From SG8-30 sp963695085 (lineage in GTDB: Bacteria; Pseudomonadota; Gammaproteobacteria; Steroidobacterales; Steroidobacteraceae): 64,000 bases of DNA. Shown one piece after another: positions 54,771 through 63,998 of this stretch. A model generated the notes under the pieces. It was given only the letters and a program-made list of their open reading frames with translations. It made no database searches and was not told where the DNA came from. Within the stretch, counting starts at the first letter, position 1. Each line of letters begins with the position of its first letter. The DNA is taken from contig CAVOFV010000008.1 in assembly GCA_963695085.1 (NCBI GenBank), positions 124,001 to 188,000 on the forward strand, in the 5' to 3' direction. The position numbers and the translations under genes were made by a program.

Positions 54771-55250
54771 CTAGGGGTGTGCCGGCGCCAGCGCGCTCGA
54801 CATCAGCGCCAGGCCGAGCGCTGCGATGACGGCCAGCGTCAACCAGCGCCGCAATGCAAGGTATGCGGCGGGCACGATGCCGGGGCCGAGCACCCGGTTC
54901 TCGTAGAACCACAGCCCGCCGAACATCGCCACCTGCAGGACCACGGCCATCTCGAAGGCCGTGAAGGTCGAGGCCACGCCGGCCAGTGCCGGCATGATGC
55001 CGATGGCCAGCATCGCCGCCGCGTGGCCCCTGCGCTCGCGCAGCACCAGCCCCCAGTGCACGCCGCCCAGGAATGCGAGGATCACCGCGCCATAACCGAT
55101 GAGCACGCGCTCGGCGATGTGCCGCAATTGCGGCTCGCCGCTGATCAGCAATGCGACAGCACAGCCGACAAACGGGATCAGGCCCGCGTAGCCGAGCGCT
55201 GCCGCGTACGGGGGCAGTGCGCCGGGCGCTGCCTCTGGATTCGTGCTCAT
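54771..55250 (-). CDS. DUF3429 membrane protein
   Basis: A 159-residue protein with about five hydrophobic helices. The family pattern is AALGYAGLIPFVGCAVAL at the start, then GYGAVILAFLGGVHWGL and NRVLGPGIVPAAYLALRR toward the end, which is DUF3429 (function unknown, sometimes named for the TMEM69 homologue). The ATG at 55250 has AGGACAGG upstream. It is convergent with ppdK (nine bases) and 46 bases downstream of hutH on the same strand, so it may be co-transcribed with hutH. Confidence 0.8.
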   Translation of the reverse strand: MSTNPEAAPGALPPYAAALGYAGLIPFVGCAVALLISGEPQLRHIAERVLIGYGAVILAFLGGVHWGLVLRERRGHAAAMLAIGIMPALAGVASTFTAFEMAVVLQVAMFGGLWFYENRVLGPGIVPAAYLALRRWLTLAVIAALGLALMSSALAPAHP

Positions 55251-55296
55251 GACCTGTCCTGATTGTCGAAGGGGCGGAAGAACCGATGCAGCGGGA

Positions 55297-56823
55297 TCAG
55301 GCGCCGCTCGGCACCAGCGCACGGCCCGGCAGGCCGAGCAGGCGCGGATCGTCCAGCACGTCCTTGGCCGCCTCGATGTCTGGCGCGAAGTGCCGGTCGT
55401 GATCGTAGAACGAGACCTGCTCGCGCAGTACCGCGTGTGCGACTTCCAGCGCCTCGCTCGACCGCAGCGGCCGGCGGAAATCGATGCCCTGCCCGGCGGC
55501 CAGCAGTTCGATCGCGACGATGCCGCGCGTGTTCTCCGTCATCTGCGCCAGCCGGCGTGCCGCGAACGTCGACATGCTGACGTGATCCTCCTGGTTGGCC
55601 GAGGTCGGCATGCTGTCCACCGAAGCCGGATGCGCCAGCGACTTGTTCTCGGAAGCCAGTGCCGCCGCCGTCACCTGCGCCATCATGAAACCCGAGTTCA
55701 GGCCACCCTGCTCGACCAGGAACGGTGGCAACTGGCTGAGACCGGTGTCGATCAGCATTGCGATGCGCCGCTCGGCCAGCGCGCCGATCTCGGCAATGGC
55801 CAAGGCCATATTGTCGGCCGCAAAGGCGACCGGCTCGCCGTGGAAGTTGCCGCCGGACAGGACTTCGCCTTCTTCGCCGAAGACCAGCGGGTTGTCCGAC
55901 ACGCAGTTTGCCTCGACGGCCAGCACTGCGGCCGCGGAACGCAGTTGCTGCAGGCAGGCGCCGGCCACCTGCGGCTGGCAGCGCAACGAGTAAGGGTCCT
56001 GCACACGGTCGCAATCCTCGTGCGAGCGGCCGATCTCGCTCTCGGTCAGCACGGCACGAAATGCCGCGGCAACGTCGGCCTGTGACGCGTGCCCGCGCGC
56101 CGCGTGAATACGCGCATCGAACGGCTCGCGGCTGCCCAGGGCGGCATCCAGGGTCATGGCGCCCGTGACGATCGACCCGAGCAGCAGGTCCTCGGCCGCA
56201 AACAGGCCCTCGAGCGCCAGCGCCGTGGACACCTGCGTGCCGTTCAGGAGCGCCAGGCCTTCCTTCGGCCCGAGCACCAGCGGCTCGATGCCGGCCGCGG
56301 CCAGCGCACCGGCCGCGTCGCATTCCTTGCCGGCCACGCGCACGCGCCCCTCGCCGATCAGCGCCAGCGACAGGTGCGCCAGCGGCGCCAGGTCGCCCGA
56401 GGCACCGACCGAGCCCTGTGACGGCACCAGCGGGTGTATGCCCGCGTTGACCAGCTGCAGCAATCGATCGATCACGACCGGCCGTACGCCCGACAGGCCG
56501 CGCGCCAGGCTCGCCGCCTTCAGCACGAGGACCAGCCGGATCGTCGCATCCGCAAGAGGCGGCCCGACGCCCGCGGCGTGCGAACGCACGATGTACAACT
56601 GCAGCGTCGCGAGTTCCGGGCTGGAAATGCGCGTCCTGGCCAGGCGCCCGAATCCCGTATTGATGCCGTACAGCGCCTCGCCGGCATCCAGCCGTTTGCG
56701 TACCGCCTCGAGCGCGCGCCCGACGCCATCGCGCCAGCCATCGGCGAGTGCGACCGGCTCGGTGCCGCGCGCGAGGCGCCGCAGTTCCGCCAGCGTGATT
56801 GCGCCCGGGGTCAGGGTCAGCAT
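55297..56823 (-). CDS. hutH: Histidine ammonia-lyase
   Basis: Deaminates histidine to urocanate. The 508-residue protein carries the Ala141-Ser142-Gly143 triad (GSVGASGDLAPLAH) that cyclises to the MIO cofactor, the YGINTGFG block (residues 52-59) and EDHVSMSTFAARRL with the conserved Glu. It lies nine bases after the hutU stop on the same strand, so the gene order hutU-hutH is as in Pseudomonas. Confidence 0.97.
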   Translation of the reverse strand: MLTLTPGAITLAELRRLARGTEPVALADGWRDGVGRALEAVRKRLDAGEALYGINTGFGRLARTRISSPELATLQLYIVRSHAAGVGPPLADATIRLVLVLKAASLARGLSGVRPVVIDRLLQLVNAGIHPLVPSQGSVGASGDLAPLAHLSLALIGEGRVRVAGKECDAAGALAAAGIEPLVLGPKEGLALLNGTQVSTALALEGLFAAEDLLLGSIVTGAMTLDAALGSREPFDARIHAARGHASQADVAAAFRAVLTESEIGRSHEDCDRVQDPYSLRCQPQVAGACLQQLRSAAAVLAVEANCVSDNPLVFGEEGEVLSGGNFHGEPVAFAADNMALAIAEIGALAERRIAMLIDTGLSQLPPFLVEQGGLNSGFMMAQVTAAALASENKSLAHPASVDSMPTSANQEDHVSMSTFAARRLAQMTENTRGIVAIELLAAGQGIDFRRPLRSSEALEVAHAVLREQVSFYDHDRHFAPDIEAAKDVLDDPRLLGLPGRALVPSGA

Positions 56824-56832
56824 GTTGGTTCC

Positions 56833-58512
56833 TCAGCCGATCGACGGCAGGTCAAGACCGCACTCGCGCGCGCAGGCAATCGCCTGTTCGTAGCCGGCGT
56901 CGGCGTGACGCATGACGCCACTGGCCGGGTCGTTCCACAGCACGCGGCCGATGCGCCGCGCCGCGGCTTCCGTGCCGTCACAGACGACGACCAGTCCCGC
57001 GTGCTGCGAGTAACCCATGCCGACGCCGCCGCCGTGGTGGATGGACACCCAGGTCGCACCGCTCGACGTGCTCAGCAGCGCATTCAGGAACGCCCAGTCG
57101 GACACGGCGTCCGAACCGTCGCGCATGTCCTCGGTTTCCCGGTTGGGGCTGGCCACCGAGCCGGAATCGAGGTGGTCGCGGCCGATCACGACCGGCGCCG
57201 ACAGTTCGCCTGAGGCCACCATCCCGTTGAACGCCAGCCCGAGCCGCGCGCGGTCCTTCAGCCCGACCCAGCAGATGCGCGCCGGCAAGCCCTGGAAACG
57301 GATGCGCGCGCGCGCCATGTCCAGCCAGCGGTGCAGCAGCCGGTTGTCCGGGACCAGTTCCTTCACCTTGGCGTCGGTCTTGTAGATGTCCTCGGGGTCG
57401 CCGGAAAGCGCCACCCAGCGGAACGGCCCGATGCCCTCGCAGAACAGCGGCCGCACGTACGCCGGCACGAAACCCGGGAAGTCGAACGCGTTCTTCAGTC
57501 CCTCGTCGAAGGCGACCTGGCGGATGTTGTTGCCGTAGTCGAAGACGACGGCGCCCCGCTCCAGCAGGTCGAGCATGGCCTTGACGTGCACCTTCATCGA
57601 GGCTCGCGCCTCGCGCACGACTCGCGCCGGGTCGCTGATTCGCGCGTCGCGCGCCTGCTCCATCGTCCAGCCGCGCGGCAGGTAGCCGTTCAGCGGGTCG
57701 TGCGCCGATGTCTGGTCGGTCACCGCATCGGGAACGACGCCGCGCTCGACCAGCGCCGGCACGATGTCCGCGGCATTGCCCAGCAGGCCTACCGATACCG
57801 GCTTGCGCGCACCGCGCGATTCCTCGATGAACTGCATCGCCTCGTCGAGCGAGGTCGCCTTCCGGTCCACGTAGCCCGTGCGCAGCCTGAAGTCGATACG
57901 CGACTCGTCGCACTCCACCGCCAGCATCGAGAAGCCGGCCATGGTGGCGGCCAGCGGCTGCGCGCCGCCCATGCCGCCGAGCCCCGCCGTCAGGATCCAG
58001 CGGCCGCTCGCCTCGCCGCCGAAGTGCTGGCGCGCGCAGGCGCCGAAGGTCTCGTAGGTGCCCTGCACGATGCCCTGCGAGCCGATGTAGATCCACGAGC
58101 CCGCGGTCATCTGGCCGTACATCATCAGGCCCTTGCGGTCGAGCTCGTTGAAGTGCTCCCAGGTCGCCCAGTGCGGCACCAGGTTGGAGTTCGCGATCAG
58201 CACGCGCGGTGCATCGACGTGCGTCTTGAAGACGCCGACCGGCTTGCCCGACTGGATCAGGAGCGACTCGTCGTCGCCGAGGCGCTTGAGCACCTCGAGG
58301 ATTCGTTCGAAGGACTGCCAGTCACGGGCCGCCTTGCCGATGCCGCCGTAGACGATCAGCCGGTCGGGGTGCTCGGCCACCTCCGGATCCAGGTTGTTCT
58401 GGAGCATCCGGTAGGGCGCCTCGGTCAGCCAGCTGCGGCAGCTGAGCTGCGTGCCGCGCGGCGCGCGTACCGGCCGTGCGGCGGCCGGTGACTTGTCGGT
58501 TGCGTCATTCAT
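56833..58512 (-). CDS. hutU: Urocanate hydratase
   Basis: Hydrates urocanate to imidazolone propionate using NAD as catalyst. The 559-residue protein has GTQLSCRSWLTEAPYRMLQN, VYGGIGKAARDWQ-type residues and GLGGMGGAQPLAATMAGFS in the NAD domain, then VGLKDRARLGLAFN and STSSGATWVSIHHGGGVGMG. It is the first gene of hutU-hutH. Its 5' end is divergent from nothing close; the 90-base gap to the adenosine deaminase gene is co-directional. Confidence 0.97.
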   Translation of the reverse strand: MNDATDKSPAAARPVRAPRGTQLSCRSWLTEAPYRMLQNNLDPEVAEHPDRLIVYGGIGKAARDWQSFERILEVLKRLGDDESLLIQSGKPVGVFKTHVDAPRVLIANSNLVPHWATWEHFNELDRKGLMMYGQMTAGSWIYIGSQGIVQGTYETFGACARQHFGGEASGRWILTAGLGGMGGAQPLAATMAGFSMLAVECDESRIDFRLRTGYVDRKATSLDEAMQFIEESRGARKPVSVGLLGNAADIVPALVERGVVPDAVTDQTSAHDPLNGYLPRGWTMEQARDARISDPARVVREARASMKVHVKAMLDLLERGAVVFDYGNNIRQVAFDEGLKNAFDFPGFVPAYVRPLFCEGIGPFRWVALSGDPEDIYKTDAKVKELVPDNRLLHRWLDMARARIRFQGLPARICWVGLKDRARLGLAFNGMVASGELSAPVVIGRDHLDSGSVASPNRETEDMRDGSDAVSDWAFLNALLSTSSGATWVSIHHGGGVGMGYSQHAGLVVVCDGTEAAARRIGRVLWNDPASGVMRHADAGYEQAIACARECGLDLPSIG

Positions 58513-58602
58513 GGCGGTTGAGAATACGCCACTCGACGCCGCGGCCCAACCGCAATCCCCGGCGCGCGTTCCGGCCGCCGCGGTGGCCGTCGTGACCGCT
58601 GG

Positions 58603-59850
58603 TCAACTGCCTTTCGACGGCGGAAAGTGGCGCTTCTCGACGCTGTCGTAGTAGTCGATCATCTGCCGCACGTACTGCCGCTTGCGCAGGTAGCTGCCCG
58701 GAAAGAAGCTGCGCTTGAAGCCGTAGATGATGATCGACTTGAGATCGTGGCGGCTGAGGCCGAGATGCTCCACAGCCAGCCGCAGTTCGTTGGTGACCGT
58801 CGTGTTGCTGACCAGCCGGTTGTCGGTGCACAGCGTCGTCGACAGCCGTTGTTCCCGGAGTTTGGTGAACGTGTGCTCGCCCAGGCTGCGGAACTGCGGG
58901 TTGGTCTGCAGGTTGCTGGTCAGGCAGACCTCGAGCGTGATGCGCCGGTCCGAGATGTAGTTGCCGAGCCGCTCGACGTAGTGCGCACGATCCTCGATGG
59001 TCTCGTCGCGGATCGCATCCGGCTCCAGCAGGTACGTGCCGTGGCCGATGCGGTCCGCATGCAGGTCGGTGATCGCCTGGAAGATCGACTCGGGACCGTA
59101 CGCCTCGCCGGCGTGCACCGTCTTCTTCAGGAAGTGCCGGTGGGCGTAATCGAATGCCTGCTCGTGATCGCTGGCCGGGTACCCAGCCTCCTCGCCCGCG
59201 AGGTCAAAACCGACCACCTGCAGGCCGTGCCGGTCGCGCGCCTCGACCGCGGCCCGTGCCAGGTCGATCGACGCCATCGGGTACAGTTCCTTGTGCCGCG
59301 CGTAAGGGTGGGCGGCGAGCAACGTGCTGTAGTACTGGCTGAAACCGCCCGTGAACATGCGCATGGCGCTGCAGATGATCCCGTACTCGAACGGCGGCTC
59401 CTTGCCTGCCGCGACCGCCGGCAGCCGGTTGAACGCGTCGCGCGCACCGCGCAGGCCGCGGTCCACGGCGGCGATGACCTTCACCGCGTCCAGCCCTGGC
59501 CGCACGTGCAGCTGCGGCGCGAACCGCACTTCGACGTAACGAACGCCCTCCTGCTGGTTGTCCTCGGCCAGTTCGCAGGCGGCGCGTTCGAGCGCCTCCG
59601 CGGTCTGCAGTGCCGCGACCGTGAACTTGAAGCCGTGCAGGTACTCGCCGAGACTGGCGTAGCGGTCCTTGAACACGGTCTCGCGCAGCCCGCCCTCGGT
59701 GAAACTGGGCAGATCCACCTTGTGGCCGCGTGCCAGTTCGATGAGCGTGGCCAGGCGCAGCGAGCCGTCGAGGTGGACGTGCAGGTCGGTCTTGGGCAGT
59801 TCCGTCAGGAACTCGGTGGTGATGGGCTGGTGTGACACGTTCGGTTTCAC
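58603..59850 (-). CDS. Adenosine deaminase family protein
   Basis: Zinc amidohydrolase of 415 residues. The HVHLDGSL metal motif begins KTDLHVHLDGSLRLATLIEL, HAGEAYGPESIFQ supplies the catalytic Glu and its His, RIGHGTYLLEPD the other, and LCTDNRLVSNTTVTNEL replaces the usual TDDP. The C-terminal part, KRSFFPGSYLRKRQYVRQMI, is basic. It deaminates adenosine or a related purine nucleoside. The start is uncertain: I use the GTG at 59850, since the longer frame reaches upstream into a TATGCT -10-like element at 59878-59883. It may be co-transcribed with hutU. Confidence 0.87.
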   Translation of the reverse strand: MKPNVSHQPITTEFLTELPKTDLHVHLDGSLRLATLIELARGHKVDLPSFTEGGLRETVFKDRYASLGEYLHGFKFTVAALQTAEALERAACELAEDNQQEGVRYVEVRFAPQLHVRPGLDAVKVIAAVDRGLRGARDAFNRLPAVAAGKEPPFEYGIICSAMRMFTGGFSQYYSTLLAAHPYARHKELYPMASIDLARAAVEARDRHGLQVVGFDLAGEEAGYPASDHEQAFDYAHRHFLKKTVHAGEAYGPESIFQAITDLHADRIGHGTYLLEPDAIRDETIEDRAHYVERLGNYISDRRITLEVCLTSNLQTNPQFRSLGEHTFTKLREQRLSTTLCTDNRLVSNTTVTNELRLAVEHLGLSRHDLKSIIIYGFKRSFFPGSYLRKRQYVRQMIDYYDSVEKRHFPPSKGS

Positions 59851-60000
59851 GGTCGCGGGTCGTGGGGAGGGTGACCCAGCATACCTCACGACCGGCCGCG
59901 GCCGGTTCCAGTAAACTGGCGATCGCCGGCCGGTTGGGGCCTCGGCCTCGGCCTGGCACCGCTTCGCCCCCGATGACCGGGTTCTCGACGAGACAGGATC

Positions 60001-61197
60001 ATGCAGACAAAGGTCGCCCCGTTCCTGGCGCTGTTGGCCGTGACACTGATGTACCCGGCTGCACCGGCCGCACAGATCGTTCGCCAGCCGGCGGTGCCGC
60101 TGGACGTGCGGGTTCCGGCGGCGCCCGCCTGGGTGCCGGCACGCGATGGATCACATGCCCTCTACGAGCTGCACCTCGCCAGCTACCGTGCCCTGCCACT
60201 CGAACTGCTGCGGCTCGACATTTTGGACGACGCCGACGGCGGGTTGCTCGCGAGCTTCGAGGGCGAAGCGCTGAAGCGGATTCTCGCGCGGCCTGGCCTC
60301 GAGGTTGCGCCCGAGGCGGCCCGTTTCATCGATGGCGGACAGACAGCCGTGCTGTTCGTGGAATTGATTCGCGAACCGGGCGCCTCGCTGCCATCGGCGA
60401 TTCGCCATGCCCTGACGCTGCGGCGCGCAGCCGACAAGGACCAACCGCCGGCCGAGCGGATGTGGCGGCTGGACACGGCCGCGGTGCAGATCCAGGCTGC
60501 GCCGCGCCACGTTCTCGGCCCGCCGCTCAGGGGCGCGGGCTGGCTGGCCGCCAACGGCCTGGGCAACGACGCCAGCCACCGGCGCACCCTGTTTGCCATC
60601 GATGGGCGCGTGCGGATTTCGCAGCGTTACGCGATCGACTTCATCCAGATCGGGACCAACGGACTGGTGGCCGATCGTGACCCGCCCGCCAACGAGGATT
60701 TCCACGGCTACGGCGCCGAACTGCTGGCGGTCGCGGACGGAGTGATTGTCGCGGCCGAGGATGGGATCCCGGAGAACGTGCCCTTCAGCGAGGAGACGGC
60801 GACCGAGATAACGCTCGAGACGATCGCGGGAAACCACGTAGTCCTCGACATTGGCGGCGCCCATGTTCTGTACGGTCACCTGCAACCCGGGTCGCTGGCC
60901 GTCCAGGCCGGCGCCCGCGTCCGCCGTGGCGACGTGCTGGGCCGCCTCGGCAACAGCGGCAACTCGGATGCCCCGCACCTGCACATCCAGGTGACGGACC
61001 TCGCGGCGCCGCTCGCCGCCGAGGGCCTGCCATTCGTGTTCGAAGAATTCTCCCAACGCGGCAGGATCGACAATCTCGACGCCTGGCTCGAGAGCCGCAA
61101 GCCGTGGATGCCGGAAGGCACCGCAAGTTCGGCCCGTCGCGGCGAGTTGCCGCTCGATCGCGACGTGGTCGATTTCCCTGGCGGGTTGCTGCCGTGA
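60001..61197 (+). CDS. Exported M23-family metallopeptidase
   Basis: A 398-residue exported protein (signal MQTKVAPFLALLAVTLMYP, then AAPAAQ). An N-terminal beta domain (DVRVPAAPAWVPARDGSHAL) is followed by the LytM/M23 domain: RYAIDFIQIG with the zinc Asp, VLYGHLQPGS and the HLHIQ pair His326 and His328. The HxGxD His is replaced by Arg in RYAID, a variant known among M23 relatives, so activity is uncertain. Its stop overlaps hutI by four bases (GTGA), which is odd for a cell-wall enzyme. Confidence 0.8.
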   Translation: MQTKVAPFLALLAVTLMYPAAPAAQIVRQPAVPLDVRVPAAPAWVPARDGSHALYELHLASYRALPLELLRLDILDDADGGLLASFEGEALKRILARPGLEVAPEAARFIDGGQTAVLFVELIREPGASLPSAIRHALTLRRAADKDQPPAERMWRLDTAAVQIQAAPRHVLGPPLRGAGWLAANGLGNDASHRRTLFAIDGRVRISQRYAIDFIQIGTNGLVADRDPPANEDFHGYGAELLAVADGVIVAAEDGIPENVPFSEETATEITLETIAGNHVVLDIGGAHVLYGHLQPGSLAVQAGARVRRGDVLGRLGNSGNSDAPHLHIQVTDLAAPLAAEGLPFVFEEFSQRGRIDNLDAWLESRKPWMPEGTASSARRGELPLDRDVVDFPGGLLP

Positions 61198-62432
61198 CGC
61201 ATGATGCCTGGACCCGGGTCATCCGCAATGCCACGGTGGCGACCTGCGTTGCCGGCGGCAGCCGATATGGGCTCATCGAGCGCGGCGCGACCGCGATCGC
61301 TGGCGACCGGATCGCCTGGGTCGGGCCAGACAGCGGGTTGCCTGCCCTGCCCGAGCGGGTCGCGATCGAGGACGCCGGCGGTGCCCTGCTGACGCCAGCA
61401 CTGATCGACTGCCACACGCACCTGGTGTGGGCCGGCTCCCGGCACCGCGAGTTCGAGCAGCGACTTGAAGGCGCGACCTACGAGGAGATCGCCCGCAGCG
61501 GCGGCGGCATTCTCGCCACGGTGACCGCCACCCGTGCCGCCACGGAAAAGACCCTGCTCGAACTCGCCGTCGGCCGGGCGCGGCAATTGCTGGCCGAGGG
61601 CGTCACCTGCATCGAGATCAAGTCAGGCTACGGCCTGGACCTCGAGACCGAACTGAAGATGCTGCGGGTCGCGCGTCGCGTCGGCGAGCTTCTGCCGGTC
61701 ACGATACGCACCACGCTGCTCGCCGCGCACGCCGTGCCGGCGGAGTTCAGGAATCGCGCCGACGAATACGTCGCCCATGTCTGTGACGTCATCCTGCCGG
61801 CCGCAGCCGCCGCAGGACTGGCGGACGCGGTGGACGCATTCTGCGAAGACATCGGTTTCACACCCGCGCAGGTCGAGCGGCTGTTCAGGTCTGCACGCGA
61901 ATTCGGGCTGCCCGTGAAGCTGCACGCGGAGCAATTGTCGAATCAGCACGGCGCCGCACTCGCCGCGCGTCACCGAGCCCTGTCTGCCGATCACCTGGAG
62001 CACCTGGACGAGGACGGCGCCCGTGCGATGGCCGCCGCCGGCACCGTCGCGGTGCTGCTGCCGGGCGCGTTCTACTTCCTGCGCGAGACGCGGCTGCCGC
62101 CGGTCGAGCTGATGCGCCGACACGGCGTGCCGGTCGCCATCGCCAGCGACCTCAACCCCGGCAGCGCGCCGCTGGCATCGCTGCTGCTCAACATGAATAT
62201 GGCCTGCACCCTGTTCAGGATCACGCCCGACGAAGCGCTCGCCGGCGTGACGCGCAATGCCGCACGGGCGCTCGGCCTGGCCGCCGAGCGCGGCACGATC
62301 GAACCCGGCAAGGCGGCCGACCTGGTGCTGTGGAACGTCCAGCACCCGGCCCAGCTTGCCGCACAGTTCGGGCTGGCTTCGCCGCGCCTCCTGCTGCGCG
62401 ACGGCGCGCTACAGGGAGTGACCAGTACATGA
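61194..62432 (+). CDS. hutI: Imidazolonepropionase
   Basis: Third step of histidine degradation: imidazolone propionate to formimino-glutamate. The 412-residue amidohydrolase has LIDCHTHLVWAGSR (metal ligands His-x-His), SGYGLDLETELKMLR with substrate-binding Tyr, KLHAEQLSNQHGAALA, and the Asp ligand in ASDLNPGSAP. It starts with a GTG at 61194 whose first bases overlap the M23 stop. It is about 2.7 kb from hutU, on the opposite strand. No hutG or hutF is present in this window. Confidence 0.96.
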   Translation: MTHDAWTRVIRNATVATCVAGGSRYGLIERGATAIAGDRIAWVGPDSGLPALPERVAIEDAGGALLTPALIDCHTHLVWAGSRHREFEQRLEGATYEEIARSGGGILATVTATRAATEKTLLELAVGRARQLLAEGVTCIEIKSGYGLDLETELKMLRVARRVGELLPVTIRTTLLAAHAVPAEFRNRADEYVAHVCDVILPAAAAAGLADAVDAFCEDIGFTPAQVERLFRSAREFGLPVKLHAEQLSNQHGAALAARHRALSADHLEHLDEDGARAMAAAGTVAVLLPGAFYFLRETRLPPVELMRRHGVPVAIASDLNPGSAPLASLLLNMNMACTLFRITPDEALAGVTRNAARALGLAAERGTIEPGKAADLVLWNVQHPAQLAAQFGLASPRLLLRDGALQGVTST

Positions 62433-62998
62433 AGTCACCGGTACTGGAGCGGTTCATCGCGCAGGCCGGCGCCCGCAGCAGCGGTTGCAAGGACCCCGTG
62501 GACTGCGTGCTGGCGCTCGCGCCACTGATGCTGGACCTGATCGAGCCGGTGGAGCCCTTTCTCGAACCGCAGCATTACCACGGCGACCCGGACCACTACG
62601 CGCGCAACCTCGTCTACCAGGCGCCGGACGACAGCCTGTCGCTGTATGTCCTGGTGTGGCAGCCGGGGCAATGGACGCCGGTGCATGACCATGGCAGCTG
62701 GGGGGTCGTGGGCGTGCTCGAGGGCACGCTCGAGGAGCGGAGTTTCGTGCGCCTCTCGCACGACCGCGACGCCGACGAAGGCATCCAGCTGGTGCGTGGC
62801 GGCATCATCCTGCTGAGTCCGGGCGCCGTCACGAGTTTCGTGCCGAATCCCGACCACATCCATGTCACCGGCGTACCGACCGACCGACCGCGCGCCGTCA
62901 GCCTGCACCTGTACGGCCGCATGATGAGCAGCTTCAACATCTACGACGTGGTCGCGGGTACGCGGCAGCGGATGAACCTCGAGCACAACGAAAGCTGA
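62429..62998 (+). CDS. Cysteine dioxygenase-type thiol dioxygenase
   Basis: Cupin, 189 residues, with iron ligands His86 and His88 in PVHDHGSWG and the third His in PDHIHVTG. There is no Cys at position 93 (Val here), and Gly follows HDH; this fits bacterial 3-mercaptopropionate dioxygenase-like enzymes better than the cross-linked cysteine dioxygenase. It would oxidise a thiol to the sulfinate. ATG at 62429 overlaps the hutI stop by four bases (ATGA), so it is made together with hutI. The substrate is not known. Confidence 0.82.
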   Translation: MKSPVLERFIAQAGARSSGCKDPVDCVLALAPLMLDLIEPVEPFLEPQHYHGDPDHYARNLVYQAPDDSLSLYVLVWQPGQWTPVHDHGSWGVVGVLEGTLEERSFVRLSHDRDADEGIQLVRGGIILLSPGAVTSFVPNPDHIHVTGVPTDRPRAVSLHLYGRMMSSFNIYDVVAGTRQRMNLEHNES

Positions 62999-63102
62999 GC
63001 GCACGCACCGCCAGGACAACGCCAAGGTAACCAGCGATGGCGATTGACGGCACGTCGCAGAGAGTATTACAACCATCGTCTTTCACGCAGGGGGGTCTGC
63101 AG

Positions 63103-63489
63103 ATGAATCTCGACAGGAAGTTCCTGGTGTTGGCGTTGTGCTATGCAATCGTGGGCATGAGCCTTGGAATCTATATGGCGGCGTCCGACAATCACGCCCA
63201 GCATGTAACGCATGCCCACGTGCTGCTGGCTGGCTTCGTTGTCTCGTTTGTCTACGCGACCATTCACAGGTTATGGCTGGGCGGCAAGACCGGCGGCCTT
63301 GCCACGGTGCAATTCGTGCTGCACCAGGCCGGCGTGATCGTCATGATCACCGGCCTGTTCCTGTTGTTCGGTGGCTTCGTTCCCCCGCCGCAGCTAGAGC
63401 CGTTTCTCATTGCCTCCTCGTTTGCCGTACTGCTGGGCATGCTCTTGATGTTCTACCTGGTCATGAGGGCGGGCCGTACCAACGCCTGA
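63103..63489 (+). CDS. Small four-helix membrane protein, unknown function
   Basis: A 128-residue protein with four hydrophobic segments. I do not recognise a named family. His residues cluster in NHAQHVTHAHVLLAGFVVS and TIHRLW, and FVLHQAGVIV follows; this resembles the haem-binding HAHV helix of haem-copper-oxidase-like subunits, so it may bind haem. The ATG at 63103 has GGGGG seven bases upstream. It is single, with a 104-base gap from the dioxygenase gene. Confidence 0.65.
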   Translation: MNLDRKFLVLALCYAIVGMSLGIYMAASDNHAQHVTHAHVLLAGFVVSFVYATIHRLWLGGKTGGLATVQFVLHQAGVIVMITGLFLLFGGFVPPPQLEPFLIASSFAVLLGMLLMFYLVMRAGRTNA

Positions 63490-63683
63490 TGCGACGTTCG
63501 GACTGGCAGGCTGCGCCGGATGTCCGCTTGGCGACGGGTCATTGGCCCGCAGCTGGCATCCGGCGCAGCGACATGGCCAGGTAACCGGCTTGACGCGGCA
63601 CGGCCGTCCGGCATGACGGGCGTGCCGGAAGAGCGATGGGAGCGAGCTTGCCGGCCAGGGCTTCGATATTGGAGGAACAGGTC

Positions 63684-63998
63684 ATGCCACGCCCCGCAGC
63701 GCCATTCAGCCTTCCGTACTACGCAGTGATCTTCACGTCGGTGCGCAGGCCCGGCGACGACGGCTATGCAGCAGCGGCCGCGCGCATGCTGGAACTGGCG
63801 TCGCAGCAGCCCGGATTCCTGGGCTTTGAGACGGCGCGCCAGGAAATCGGTATTTCAGTCTCATACTGGTCCAGCCTGGACGCGATTGCTGCCTGGAAGG
63901 CGCACGCCGAGCATCTCGAAACACAGCGCGAGGCCGGCCGCTGGTACGAGTCGTTTCGCGTCCGCGTCTGCAGGGTCGAGCGGGAGTACGGTCGGTGA
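63684..63998 (+). CDS. Antibiotic biosynthesis monooxygenase-domain protein
   Basis: A 104-residue ABM-fold protein. The pattern is YYAVIFTSVRRPGDDGY, ARMLELASQQPGFLGFETAR and SVSYWSSLDAIAAWKAHAEH, with the dimer-forming beta sheet of small monooxygenases or haem-degrading proteins. The ATG at 63684 is preceded by GGAGG at eight bases. The gene ends two bases before the window edge. The substrate is unknown. Confidence 0.8.
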   Translation: MPRPAAPFSLPYYAVIFTSVRRPGDDGYAAAAARMLELASQQPGFLGFETARQEIGISVSYWSSLDAIAAWKAHAEHLETQREAGRWYESFRVRVCRVEREYGR

